64,000 bases of DNA from Emiliania huxleyi CCMP1516 (taxonomy: Eukaryota > Haptophyta > Isochrysidales > Noelaerhabdaceae). The notes under the pieces were generated by a model, which saw only the letters and a program-made list of their open reading frames with translations, had not been told where the DNA came from and did no database searches. A program made the position numbers and the translations under genes. Below, piece by piece: positions 29,514 through 40,775 of this stretch (positions are counted from its first letter, which is position 1; each line of letters starts with the position of its first letter). The stretch covers positions 839,369 through 903,368 of the forward strand of contig NW_005201792.1 in assembly GCF_000372725.1 (NCBI RefSeq). Direction: 5' to 3'.

Positions 29514-30830
29514 TCACTTCCTCCTCTGTCGCGTTGTTGTCTTCTGCCTCGTCCTGCGACGCCGCCGCCTGCCGGTCCCTTGTTCTCGCGGCTTCTTTCG
29601 CCTTTCGGCGCAACTCCGTCCTCCTCGCGGCGTATCCTGGCCCCTCGAGTCTATCGAGCTCCCCTCGCGCAAGGACACATTTCTGACTCCCACTCCGATC
29701 ATTTGCCTACAGGTCATGTTGTTGCTCAGGTCCACTCTCTCTTCGAACACTCGTGCCTCTACGGATGATGCCGGCGCTGGGGTCCCCTTCGGATGCATCG
29801 TGACATCTGACAACTGGATTTCCACTGGTTCGTCCTCCTCGGAGTCATCTTCCCCGTCCTCCTTCCGCTCGGCTCTTCGCTCGGTACGTTCGGTGTGGCT
29901 CACCCTCCATGCCGTGAACAGGCGCTTTATCCACCCTATATTCTTCTCTCGTTCCTCTGCCCGTGCCCTGGTCTTGTCGTTGTTTCGCACCCATGTCTGT
30001 ATGGCAATCGAGGCTGCCTTCCCCACTACCTGTAGTTCACTCGTCACCTCTCCCGCGAGCTCCCTTCTCTTTCTTTCGGGTATGGACTCTGTCAGTGCTG
30101 GCAGCGTGCAGGCAATCACGGGCGCTATTTTGTCGTATTCCTCTTCGGCGAGCGCTCCAAATCTAGACCCTTTCGCCTTTAAGGAGGCTGCCCTCGCTCG
30201 TCTCAGGAATGTGGCGGTGTCTTTTGAGTCCGGCGCCTCCCGTTCAACTCTTGCTGTCGCCCTCGCTGTGTGTTTGTCGAGCTTCCGCATGAAGTGACGC
30301 GCCTCTTCCTTATTTCCAGCGCAGCTGCCGCTCAGTATGTGCGCCAACGATGCCTATGGTGGCTCACTGTCTTCTTGTTTCCAGTCGTCCCAGTCTCCCA
30401 GTTCCCCGCGTCTCCTCCTTGCCTCGCGCGCCTCTTTTGTGGCCTCATCCCTAGCCGCCTTGCACGCTCTGCATCCCCAGAACGCACTTCTCGTGGCGGG
30501 GCCCCTCATCCCCCGTTTCTTTTCCCCCTCTAGAATACGCCTGTGGTGTGCCCCGTGTGGCACCCCGACCTGTTGTCTCACCCTGGCCCCCAAGATCGTT
30601 TTGGTCGTCACATTGTGATCCCCGACGTCGTCAAATGTCGCCCGCCTGTCCTTCCCCCCGTTCTCGTCCGGTAATCTCATCTTATTATCCCATCGATGCT
30701 TGAGGCTGGCTACTGCCACTTCGCTCCACAACCGTCCCGCCACCCCTGCCGTGTGCGATCCTGGCCTCACTGTCTTTCGATATTGCTCGCACACCCACTC
30801 GTGCGCGCTCTTACACATGTGTCCGTACAA
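29514..30830 (-). CDS. Transposon-like protein, unknown family (copy 2, longest)
   Basis: Two frames joined by a probable intron near 30365-30310. The upstream part (30830 down) reads HEWVCEQYRKTVRPG, SEVAVASLKHRWDNKMRLPD, VGDHNVTTKTILGARVRQQV, GVPHGAHHRRIL, WGCRACKAARDEATKEARE, with paired His and CxxC resembling a zinc-binding site. The downstream part (30347-29514) reads EEARHFMRKLDKHTARATAR, EEEYDKIAPVIACTLPALTE, TWVRNNDKTRARAEEREKNI, FTAWRVSHTERTERRAERKE, then a basic tail. A related frame at the 29392-29613 end (ASQDEAEDNNATEEEVTRES) recurs at 7.9-8.3 kb and 21.8-22.0 kb. Multi-copy status and terminal repeats indicate a mobile element, but no transposase catalytic triad is recognised. 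Confidence 0.5.
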
Positions 30831-31001
30831 GCAAAAATACTAGGCACGGAATTTTCTTCTATTTGCCGCGTGAATTTTGCGCCTCTCGACGCCGCTCGCC
30901 CGGGGCGTAGTCGGTGTATTCGCCCGCTCGCGTAGCGGGAGGCATTCCGGTGAGAGTCGAACTCGCGATATCGGGCCGGGTGGCGGAGGCACCGCCGACC
31001 C

Positions 31002-33739
31002 ATGTCATCGCCTGCTAAGCGCCCGCTGAGCCGACAGCTCCAACAACGGCGCGTCCCCTCGCCACGCATCGCGCCTCCTCCTCCTCCGCCAGTGGCGGCG
31101 GCGGCTCCAGCACCTCTCGATCGGTTCCACTTTCTCCGTGGGTTGAACAATCAGAACGAAGTGATCAAGGCGTGTATGCCGTTGACCGACGAGCAGCTAA
31201 AGGCGATCGAGCAGGCCCGCTCGCCGAGTGCCATCGCCGAGGACGCGCAAGGCGGGCGTATCAACCTGCTGCTGGCAGCCGCCGCGTCGGGCAAGACGAC
31301 GACGATGCTCGCGCTGATCGAGGTGCTGCATGCGCTCGGCCACGGCTCACGGGGCGGCACCTACACGCTCTACGCCGTGTTCAACGCGAACGCGAGGGGT
31401 GACGCCGACAAGAGGATGCACAAGCTGTCGGCAGGTGCGAAAAGGTCGGTGGACTGTCGCACTACGCACTCGGCGGCTCAACACTGCACCCCGGAGCTGA
31501 AGAACAACATCCAGTTCCCCAAAAACTCGGCGCGCCGCGAGTGGCGCTGTCCGGAGATGGGGGGCGGAGCGATCGAGAAGTACGTCCGGCGAGTCTGCGG
31601 TGACGAGATCCGCGAGCACGTCATGAGCGGGAGCTCGCCGCCGAGCACCGACAAACAGCGGCAGCGCGACGAGGAGCTCTGCGCGTTTTGGATTTACAAG
31701 ACGTGGCTCAACTGGGTGCAGAAGGTGCCCGAGTACGGCGGGCGGCAGTACGGCCGATGGCGTGTCTTCACACTTGTGGGCTTGAATAGGCGGGCTGCCT
31801 CGGGGCCCTCGCCCCGGCCAACATCGACGCCTCCACCCGGATCGGCAAGCTGACCTACTACCCGTGCGTCAAGAACTGGACCGGCGAGGGCGGTGAGGAG
31901 GGGCGGCGGAGGCAGCGGCTGCCGGGCTGCTTCCCGGGCACCTTCTACACGGCGTGCGCCGTCAAGCTGTGGCACGCGATGATGGCGGAGCGGCTCTTTG
32001 TGACGCACGACGCCTACCTCAAGTACGCGCAGCTGTCGAAGCACCCCTTCGGCTGGTTCGACGCGCTCCTCCTCGACGAGAGCCAGGACCTGACCGAGTG
32101 CCAGGTGGAGCTCCTCGTCGTGAACCAGCCTCAGGCAGACATCTTCGTGGTGGGCGACGCGGTGCAGTCGCTCTACTCTTGGCGCGGCGCGGCACCCAAG
32201 CAGCTGCGGCAGCTGCGGCAGCGCGTCGCGCCTCGCGCCGTCAAGGATGATCTGAGCATGACGCGCAGCTTCCGGTTCGGGCCCGGCATCGCGCGCATCG
32301 CCAACCACTTCCTCTTCCTCAAAAAGCACAGCCGGCAGCACAGCTTGTGGCACCACTACACGATCAGCGGCGCGGGGAAGCTGCCGGTCCTGTACGTCGG
32401 CGGCGAGCCGCTGAGCGGGCGGCGGACTGTCGTCGGCCGCTCCAACGCGGGCCTCCTGTGCGAGGCCTTCGCGCTGCTGTCGGCCGACCCGACGGTCAAG
32501 GTTGCGCTGCTCGGCCCCAAAGACACCACCTACGAGAGGTTCGAGGGGATCTGCGACGATGTGCTCGTGCTGCAGCCGCACTTCAAGGCGGAGGACGGCT
32601 TCTCCTTCAGGGGCGCGCAGTACGACTCGTGGGAGGACTTTGAGCAGGAGGTCGAGGACCGAGAGATGCCGTACGGGCCTCACCTCTCTCTGCTGCGCAA
32701 GTTTGCCAGCGGCGGCGACGAAGGCGGCGGCGGCGGCGGCGGAGGCGGAGGCGGCGGCGGAGGAGGCGGCGGCGGCGGCGGCGGCGGGTCTAGCGGCGAT
32801 GGTGGAGGCCAATTGGCGGAGTTGGTTGACCTGTTTCGGGAGCACGTGTTGCGCCGGCGGCTGGCGGAGGACGAGTGCGAGGTGCTGCTCACGACGGCGT
32901 GCGGTGCAAAGGGCCTGGAGTGGGACAATGTCAAGGTGCAGCCGAGATTCATCCGAGATCGAGGCCGGTATCATCCGAGATCCAGCCCCGCCAGCCGCGT
33001 TGCAATCCCGCGCAGGTGCTCGATGACTACGCCAAGCTAATGACCTTCGAGCGCGTGCCGGAGGAGGAGCTGCAGCAGGGCGGCGAATACGCGTCCATCC
33101 AGGCGGAAGGCGCGTCGCCACATCGTGGCGCGCCGATGCGTTTCTGCTTGCCCGGGGACTGGAAGGGTCTAGAATCGCAGAAACGTCAGCGCAGCTGGAG
33201 CTGCCGTCTCTTGATCTGTCTAGCTGTGAGCAGGCGACGAGCTCAACTCGTGGTACGTCGCCGTGACGCGGGCGCGGCAGCGCCTGCAGCTGCCCAGCCG
33301 GTTCTGGGCGTTGCATGACGCCGTGTGGGGCGGTGGAGACTTCCGCCCGGACCCATCCGAGGAGAGCGCGCCTCAGTACACCGCGGAGGAGGTCGAGGGC
33401 ATCAATGCGCTCCTCGCCAAGATGCGTGGCGCGCTCCCACCAGCCGGCGCCGAGATGGAGGACGAGCTCAGCCAGGGCAGCAGCGTGGCGACGGCCGCCC
33501 CCTCCGCCCACGGCACCCCCTCCTCGTTGCCCTCCTGCTCCGCCGTCTCGCCAGCAGGCTCGGCGCTTCGAGGCCTCGCGCTTGGTACGCCCGACGCAGC
33601 ACCATCGGCCCTCCGCCGAGAGGATTACGAGCCCGCCGACGGCCACGACGCGGAGGGCGAGGCTGCTCTCGACGAGTTGCTCAACGAAGGAGCGCCGTCG
33701 CCGCCGACAGCCCGCACGCTCCGCTTTTCGGACGGATAG
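31002..33739 (+). CDS. FBH1-like UvrD-superfamily SF1 DNA helicase
   Basis: Exons 31002-31724, 31790-32935, 33016-33109, 33234-33739 join in frame to 822 residues. Walker A: LLLAAAASGKTTTML (about 88-102). Then LYAVFNANARGDADKRM, CAVKLWHAMMAERLFVTHDA and YLKYAQLSKHPFGWFDALLL, the FBH1-type lead-in to motif II LLLDESQDL (about 335-343), DIFVVGDAVQSLYSWRGA (motif III), MTRSFRFGPGIARIANHFL (motif IV), LTTACGAKGLEWDNV (motif V), GDELNSWYVAVTRARQRLQL (motif VI). A GGC-encoded Gly tract of about 22 residues interrupts domain 2A (32718-32790). The third intron has a GC donor (33110). FBH1 helicases disrupt Rad51 filaments at stalled forks; no F-box was recognised. The acidic C-terminal tail follows motif VI. 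Confidence 0.85.
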
Positions 33740-34194
33740 TGATTGTGCCAGACTGGAGAGATAGTTGACTGTACTTTTGTGTGACGTGTCAGTAAGCGTA
33801 TCGGTGAATCGTCTAATTTTGTTTTCGCGCTCCGCCTCTCGTGACTCGTCGCCGCGCTCCGGGGTGCGAGAGGTGTATACAGCAAAGCTTCAGCCGGAAC
33901 CCGGTTTTTCCCGCGGGCGCCTGGCGCGTGGGCTGGGGCTCTCACGCCCCGCGAGATCGCCACCTCTCTCACTCTCTCGCTCGGCTCTCACGGCTCTCGC
34001 GGTCTTCATGTGTGTTTCCGTGTACCGCACAGGGCTCGGGGGGGGGGGGGGGGGCTCTTCTTCTCTTTCAGTGTGGATCTTACGAACATTCCCGGAGGAG
34101 GAAGAGTGCTGACAGGGTTTGCGATTAGGAGCGACCCCGAAGGGTTTCTCGGGGTTAGTACACCACTATTAAGCTGTGGGAGGGGTCCCGTACC
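33740..34194. other. Intergenic, no gene seen
   Basis: Contains a run of 18 G at 34038-34055. It is the likely 3' UTR of the helicase and promoter of the next gene. Confidence 0.5.
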
Positions 34195-35456
34195 ATGCGG
34201 AATCGGCCCTATCAAGTGCTCAAGTGCTCAAGCTGTGAAAATGGCAGTTGCGCGCGACATTACGAATCGTGCGTCCCTTGCTCCGACATGATCCATTCGA
34301 GGCTGCCAACCCCTCTCCTCCAGCTTGCTCCCGTTCTAGCGGGCTTCCTCCTTGGGGTCGGCGCTCTTTCTTGGCTGGCCGTGGCTGGGCGGATGTGGGG
34401 GGCCGACTCCACGCTCGCGGAGAGCTTAGTGTCAGCGGAGAAGGGGTGGGAGGACCGGCTGCTCGTACCGGTGGAGAAGGGGTGGGAGTGGTGGGACACC
34501 GTGCTTGCCGCGGCCGACCAGGTGGAGGCCTCAGCGGCGCTGCCCTCCTTGCCTCGCCCTCCTCCCTGCTGCCTGATCCTCTCATCTCCGCTTCATCGCC
34601 TAACTCGCATTGCCGCCCCTCCCCAGGTCCACGACATCGGCCAGGGGATGGGGCTTTGTCGCGGGCATAATGACTCGTGCCACGTGTGGGACTGCTGCCT
34701 CGAGACAGGCGAGGACGACCCCTTGGGACAACGCAAACTCTGGTGCAATCCCTTTGGGGGCGGCGAGCAGGAAATGTTAGTCGGCTCGGTGGGAAAGGTG
34801 CATGCTCGCACATAACAGGCCGACTGGCCCCGCACCGCTCCCTCTCCATTGATGTCGGACCGCCCTAGGCGCGTTGCCGCGTCTGCGATGCGGTTGAGGG
34901 CGAGATTGGCAAGGACACCATCACCACAGTCAATAGCAGCGGCACTTTTACGACGGTGGTGCAGTGCGATGTCAGCAAGAGGAGCGCGCGCGGTAAGGAC
35001 GGCGCCGCCGAGCTGATGGCAAGCGTGGCGACCTTGGGGGAGGCGGCGACGGCGGTTGGGCCTCAGCCAGCGATCACTTCAGGGCTCCAGCACTGCAAAT
35101 AGGCGAAACAGGGCGCGGTGGCGGGCTCCATAGCGCAGACAGGGGCGAGCCCGATTATCAGCAGCTTCACCGCCGCGGCCGCCTCCCCGGCTCCGGTCGA
35201 CGAGGAACTGGTGTCAGCCCTGCTGGCGCTGCAGTACGAGGGGAAGCCCATCTTCGCGGCAGCTGATGCGACGGCGGTCGCGACGGCATTGGGTAAGGAC
35301 GGCGGTACGTTCGCTGACCTGATGGACCCCGACATGATCGAGGACGACGATCTGGTGGATTATGTGCCCTTGAAGATGCAGCACAACAAGATACTCAAGC
35401 TCCGGAGCCCGCCCCCCCCCGCACCCCCCCTCGAGGCAGCAACAATGCTACGCTAG
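34195..35456 (+). CDS. Cys-rich single-pass membrane protein with in-frame TAG
   Basis: Exons 34195-34521, 34627-34797 and 34869-35102 join in frame (243 residues to the TAG at 35100). N-terminus CSSCENGSCARHYESCVPC is a short Cys-rich cluster, then TM helix LAPVLAGFLLGVGALSWLAV (about 42-61). Exon 2 gives GLCRGHNDSCHVWDCCLETG and exon 3 RCRVCDAVEGEIGKDTITTV. After LQHCK the TAG is followed, in the same frame and without a break, by AKQGAVAGSIAQTGASPIIS, DEELVSALLALQYEGKPIFA and DLMDPDMIEDDDLVDYVPLK up to a stop at 35456. That tail looks coding. A nonsense mutation, a base error or read-through are all possible. No family is recognised. Confidence 0.55.
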
Positions 35457-35815
35457 GGGACAGCAACGCGCAGGCATGCGTCGGGGTGTGTCGACTGCCG
35501 TGTGTCGCCGTGTGCTGCGCGCGTTTCGTTCTTTCGAGTCACACAGGTCGGCGTCCCGGACCCACCGTATCTCCATCTCGCGCGGTCTGAGTTTGACTGT
35601 TGTAGGAACCCTTCCTACTTTAAACCCGTGTGTGTGTCTTATTCGTTATTGCCAAAGCAATATTGTATTCAAGACGGCGATTGCCTTTTATTGGGGGGCA
35701 GAGAGGTCCCATGGGTAGCAGGACCTCGCACTCTGACAGTCTCTGACAACTGTGCAACCCACCAGCACCACACCACACGCACACTGAGAAGAGAGTTTTT
35801 TCCCTTTCTTGCTGG
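35457..35815. other. Convergent intergenic, no gene seen
   Basis: Lower GC than its surroundings (TTTAAACCCGTGTGTGTG and following), consistent with 3' UTR sequence. Confidence 0.5.
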
Positions 35816-37067
35816 TCATGAAGGTCTCGCACGGGCGCGCTTGCTACTCACGCCGCCTCCGCCGACGCTCGTCGCTCGCCTCCGCTTGCCGGCTCGAGTC
35901 GCGGCTTGGGGCACTGGCGGTGCGGCAAGCGCCTCCCCGTGCGCCTTTTCAAAGGTGTTGTAGTGGACCTGTTCACAGCTGAAGGCGTGAACCTGGCGCT
36001 GTTTACGCTTGCCGCGCGTCGGTCTGCGCGCCGGCGACACGTACGCCAAAAACGCCTACAATGGTGGGTCAGTTACGTGTGTGTATGTGTGCGAGAGAGA
36101 GAGAGAGAGGGAGAGAGGGGGGGGGGGGGGGAGGGAGGGAGGGAGAGGGAGGGAGGGTGAGGGTGAGGGAGAGAGAGAGAGGGAGAGGGAGAGGGAGGGG
36201 GGGGGGGGACGGTGCGGAGGCCTGCTTGTCCATCTTTTGCTCCGAGGGCGTGTAGACGAGGTAGGGGTTGAACTCGGTCGAGGTCACCACGTGCAATGAC
36301 GCGCCGAGCGCCTGGGCCGCGGATTGCACCGCTCGACGAGCCCGACCTCGCGAGGCAGCGCCGTGCCTCGCTTCTGCCGACCACGGACTCTCTCTCGCGC
36401 GATCTCGCGCGATCTCGCGCGATCTCGGGCGATCTCGGCGAGCGCCTCGCTGGCAGCGCGCAGCGTGAGCTCGTCGCCCCACGTGCGGTTGCGCTGCATC
36501 CGGCGCAGGTAGGCTCCAAAGTCGTCGCAGAAGCCTAGGCGGGTCGCAAAGAGGTGAGTGGGCTCACGCCAGGGCGGCTCGCTCCCCGGCCCGCAGAGCG
36601 TTGCACAGATGGAGGAGGCCCGTGCTCGACCACGGGCGGGTGCTACATCTCGGCTACGTCTCGCCGGAGAAGTCCTCCGCATGGGACCTGAGGTGCTCGA
36701 CAGCGGCGCGGCGCACGAACGCGTGGTGCTCCTCAGTCCCGTATAGCGAGCGGGATATGGACCTGAATTGGCAATTACCGTCGCCAGCAATACGCAGCAT
36801 CTGCATGCCGTACAGTCTGAGCCGCTGCCGCAGCCGCTCTGCCGCGCCGGGCGGCCGTCTCGCATGCCGCCGGCTGCTCGCTCGCCGCTCGGCCGCCCGG
36901 AAAGCCCAGCGCTTGAGCACCCAGATGGCACGGAATGCGCGCGCAAAGACTATCAGCCGTAAGGGCGGGCCGTCCACAGATAGGGCCGCGACGGTGGCGG
37001 CGTCGGCGGTGTGGTCGGCAGGTTGGGGATGATCGCTGCTGGATGGAGAGGTACACGAGAGCTGCAT
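35816..37067 (-). CDS. OTU-family cysteine protease (deubiquitinase-like)
   Basis: Catalytic region: MQMLRIAGDGNCQFRSISRS (Asp and nucleophile Cys), LYGTEEHHAFVRRAAVEHLR, AEDFSG. A GC-AG intron leads to FCDDFGAYLRRMQRNRTWGD ELTLRAASEALAE (about 36541-36440). Then QSAAQALGASLHVVTSTEFN PYLVYTPSEQKMDKQ (about 36325-36220), and after a (GA)n-filled intron with GC donor, AFLAYVSPARRPTRGKRKQR and CEQVHYNTFEKAHGE with the likely catalytic His, plus a basic tail to the stop at 35816. The order D-G-N-C ... W-G-D ... H-Y-N is diagnostic of OTU proteases. The start is uncertain: Met at 37067 is the most upstream plausible one, but the basic region before GMQMLRI may be a separate exon. The intron at about 36440-36335 carries a GAGATCGCGC tandem repeat. 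Confidence 0.8.
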
Positions 37068-38105
37068 GCGCGCTTCTGCTCGTCCGCCGATGTTCTCGAG
37101 GTTCTCGAGGTGGATATCCTTTGGCCGCGTTGGGTAGCGAGGATTGGTGTAACCCGAGCCACGGAGGCGTGTTCTGGCGGCCCTATGTGCACTTGATTTT
37201 GGATACCCACTAGCATACCTTGCGCGCACGCGCGCGAAATTTGTTTTTCTGTCTGCAACAACAGCCCGAGGGGTGAAATGTCTTTGTTGTCTCTGTAACG
37301 AAGGGCCCGCCGCTCCGCCTACGCCGGCGATGACCCACACACCGCTCACCCAGACGCGCACTGGGCCTTGCACTTTGAATGCCGTGGGGCTCCTGTCGTC
37401 AGACGTGGAGACGCGAGGGTTGCCCCCCCTTGCCCCACCACCTCGTGTGTGTGGAGAAGTTTACCTTACCTTACCTTACCTTATGACCCTCTCGGCAGAG
37501 CGACATCGCGACACGCGAGCACCGGGCAGAGAAGGGGACGCAGAAGCGGTTGGATGGAGAGGCAGCCGGCGCACGAGGAGAGGCAGCCGATGGAGCCGAC
37601 GAGGTGAGTAGACACGAGTTTACCATTCTGCCCGGGGGTGGGGGGGGGGGGGGGTGATGGTGTGTGTGGCTTTTGCAGAGGCAGGGGCTGGCAGCTTTTT
37701 GGAGGGGGCGTTTGGCACTGCGAACCCTCCTCGCCCGTACTGCTTTTCGAGATAGGAGAAGAAGTCTTTGCGATTCTTGTTGGATGGGACGGGCAAAATA
37801 AAAAGAGCGGCGCCTCTTCGAGTCTCAGCGCATCCCCGCGCCGCAGGAATCGCACGGACCAAACAGGTGCTCCAGCGATGCGGACTCGTGTCACCCTTGA
37901 GCTAGTCCTTCCCCGGTCGCCTAGCCCCTAGCCTCTCTGCGCTGTCTGGCCTGAGGGAGGGTGTAGAGGATGTAGAGTGTAGAGCGCTGTAGAGCTGTAG
38001 AGATGTAGAGCGCTGTTAAAAAACAACTTTTTTTAACGTACACACCGCCATCACACACAAAATCAAAGCAGAAAAAAAAACAGCGCTGAGAGGGGTTGTC
38101 TTTTA
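37068..38105. other. Intergenic with short repeats; one weak possible exon
   Basis: Holds (CCTTA)4 at 37464-37483, poly-G at 37642-37654 and a TGTAGAGC-type repeat at 37947-38018 shared with 50934-51060 and 52004-52096. A minus frame at about 37840-37640 (KDFFSYLEKQYGRGGFAVPN) looks somewhat coding but has no identifiable partners. Confidence 0.4.
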
Positions 38106-39418
38106 TCACTGCCGGATCTCATATGCCTGGCGTATCCAGCCAGGAATGGACTCGGCTTGGCGAAACGCCTCTCCCGGATAGCCCCTCGGAAAGAGCATCG
38201 ATCTGCGCGGCGCTATTGCACATCGCCGCCGGATCCACTCCGTGACATTGGGAACATGCATTCCAAACGCACCTCGGCCATGGTCGCTGAGGTCCCCGCT
38301 CCATCCCACAAACTCGATGCACTTCACGTGAAGGTTGATGAGGGCGGTATCTTGGCAATCAAGCCGAACTTTGCACGCCTGGGGAGACGGTGCTCTAAAA
38401 ACGGTCTACTACTGGGCAGCGCGGACGACGCGGCTGAGGGTCAGCTTACCTCGTAAGGAGGTTCGGCGATGTTGTGCTGTCCGAATGTAAATCTCACAGG
38501 CTTCGCCACGAGCGCCGGCTTGTCGAGCAAGCAGTTGTACCTATAGTATCATATTGTTGCGTAAGAACCGCAAGTGGAGAAGCCGGCGCCGAGCAGGCGT
38601 CGTGCCGCATCAGGGTTCTCTGCTCCAGCAGCGGTCGGTCCCATGCCAGAGTCATCTCCGCACTCTCGTCAAATAGCACCTGGTAGGTGAGGGGGCAAGG
38701 GTCGCCTCACGCTCCTTTGGAGCAATGCAAGAGCAAACCACCAGGAGACGGACTAGAGCGGTGCCGACCTCTACGCCAATCGGAGCAACGACGGTGGCAC
38801 CCCGTGCGTCGAGGGACTTGGCGTAAGCTGGCAAGCTTACACCGCGCGCAAAGAAGTGCTCGTCCAGGTCGGCCTGTGAACAGGCTTGTGGACATGGCGC
38901 AACCGAGGGGCCACGGATATTGGGCTGCGCTGGGAATCAGTGAGGTCCGGGGTGAGGAGCGCGCCCAGAGAACGTAGCTGTATGAGGAGAGGAGCCGGGC
39001 CATATGCCTCTGCGCAAGATATGTTCGCCAGGTCTCGCCGAAGGGGTGCGGCTCAACCGTCTGCACGTGAGTGACTCTCCATCGCAGCAGGCACTGCGTG
39101 GTGTGCTCAAACACCGGCATGTGAATCACGTGGATGTCGCTGACGGAGATGCCTGTGGCCGCGTGACACGATTGGGGAGGGGGAACTCGCGGGGCGTTGC
39201 TGGGTAGCAGTTGGCCGTCATCGGGTCATATACACGAGTATGGGGATTGAGAAAGAGATGTGGTCGCCACCGTGCCCGACGTAGTGGCGCATGAAGGCAT
39301 TGCAGTGATGAGGGTGGTCGCGGGAGAGGAAGGTGATCACAGCGAGGGAGGCGTCGGCGGCGGAGGCAGCGGCGCCGTGACAGCTCGCGCCGCTGCTGAC
39401 CGTGGCGTTGTCTGACAT
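38106..39418 (-). CDS. Putative glycosyltransferase with DxD motif (GT2_4/GT92-like)
   Basis: About seven short exons. LAVITFLSRDHPHHCNAFMR HYVGHG (39418 down), ISVSDIHVIHMPVFEHTTQC LLRWRVTH, HMARLLSSYSYVLW, then after a GC-AG intron ADLDEHFFARG, the DxDE-F metal/nucleotide-sugar motif of Glyco_tranf_2_4 and GT92 enzymes, followed by SLDARGATVVAPIGVE, VLFDESAEMTLAWDRPLLEQ RTLMRHDACS, YNCLLDKPALVAKPVRFTFG QHNIAEPPYE (K-x-V-x-P ... H pattern) and ALINLHVKCIEFVGWSGDLS to the stop at 38106. The start Met at 39418 begins MSDNATVSSGASCHG. Acceptor and donor choices are approximate. Family level assignment is by motif order only; substrate unknown. Confidence 0.5.
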
Positions 39419-39523
39419 TTTACCGCGACCCAATAATTGCCGTCGAATTCCCGTTTCTTGGGTGGTTTTTGCTAAGGTGTAGATCAGGTTCCACAGCATC
39501 GTCCCACACGTAGCTCAGCGGTC

Positions 39524-40775
39524 AGGTGAAAAGGGGTTTTTGCTAACGGCCTCCCACACACGCCACCCACACCGGATATGTCTTGGGCATTTTTCGCACT
39601 TTTCTTTCTACGTCGGTCGGGGTCGCGTGGATCGATTTTCAAAGTGAATATAGACAATAGTACGGCATAGAAAAACTGCAAAACAAGATGCGTTAGCTCG
39701 CCGCGAAAGCAAACAGAGGAGGGCGAGGAGGAGTGATTAGCACGCGTCCTCTGCCACCGTGCGCGTGTTATGAGGTGGTGCGAGAGAGCCATTTGCGTGC
39801 GAGCCCGTGCCCCGTCCCGCCACCCGCCCGCCCCGGCCCCGGAGCGCGACAAAATGTGAAGGGTGGGCCACTTGTGTTGAGGGATGGCAACCCAGGTGGG
39901 TGTCCTCCGCCTCCAGCTCAGCCGCCGCATCGAGCTCCGCCTCATACGCGTGTGGCTGTGGGCGACGGAGCCGCCGCTGCGGCCTTCCGCCGTCGGGGCG
40001 ACGGCGACGGCGGCAGCGGGCCGGGCGGCGGCGGCGACGGTGGCGGTGGTAAGGGCGGCAGCAGCGAATAAGGCGGCGGCGAGGGCGGCGGCGGCGGCGG
40101 AGGAGGCGGGCTCGGTGGGGGCGGCGACGGTGGAGGCGGCGGGGCGGCGGCGGTGAGGGTGGCGGCGGTGAGGGCTGCGGCGGTGAGGGCTGCGGCGGTG
40201 AGGGCTGCGGCGGCGAGGGCTGCGGCGGCAAGGGCGGCGGCGGCGGCGAGAGGGGGAGGCCACGACGGCGGCGGCGGGCTGCGCGGCGGCGGGCTGGGCG
40301 GCGGCGACGACGACGACGACGGCGGCGGCGGCGGCGGCGGGCTCGGTGAGGGCAGCGACGGTGGAGGCGGCGAGGGAAGCGGCGGGCGGCGAGGGCGGCG
40401 GCGGCAAGGACGGCGGCGGCGAGGGGGGAGGCGGTGACAGCGGCGGCGGGCTGGACGGCGGCGGCGACAGCGGCGGCGGCGGCGACGGCGATCTGCTTCT
40501 CCTCGCGGCCTCCGTCGATGGGATCCTGTCGGCAGCCGGGCGGCGGCCGGACGGTTCGGTGAGATGAGAGGCGCTGCCGAGCGCGGAGTGGGCGCGGGGG
40601 GTCCATCGGGGATGGCTGGCGGCCGGGGGCGCAGACCCACACCGTCATGCTCGGTGTCGGTGGGTCCCACGGATTGAGCGTGTAGGTGTGTGGTCGTGAG
40701 GCTCCCACACAGCGAGTCCCGGCTCCCACGTGTGGAACCTCCGTGTGGGAGGCGTGTGGAACCTTAGCAAAAACC
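39524..40775. repeat. GGC/GGA trinucleotide block bounded by inverted repeats
   Basis: GGGGTTTTTGCTAAC then CCTCCCACAC near 39533-39560 mirrors GTGTGGGAGG then TTAGCAAAAACCC near 40750-40775. The interior 39950-40500 is nearly pure (GGC)n/(GGCGGT)n-type sequence. Long Arg/Pro/Ser, Ala or Gly frames here are simple-sequence artefacts. A further GGTTTTTGCTAAGG lies at 39464. Confidence 0.6.

Noticed and set aside
30925-31010. tRNA-like segment on the minus strand (GCGAGTTCGACTCTC as a T arm)
   Set aside because: No acceptor stem or anticodon arm pairs at the required distances; it overlaps the helicase promoter.
39484-40729. Long frames of 242-330 codons on both strands
   Set aside because: Pure Arg/Pro/Ser or Gly/Ala simple sequence from a trinucleotide repeat, with no domain.
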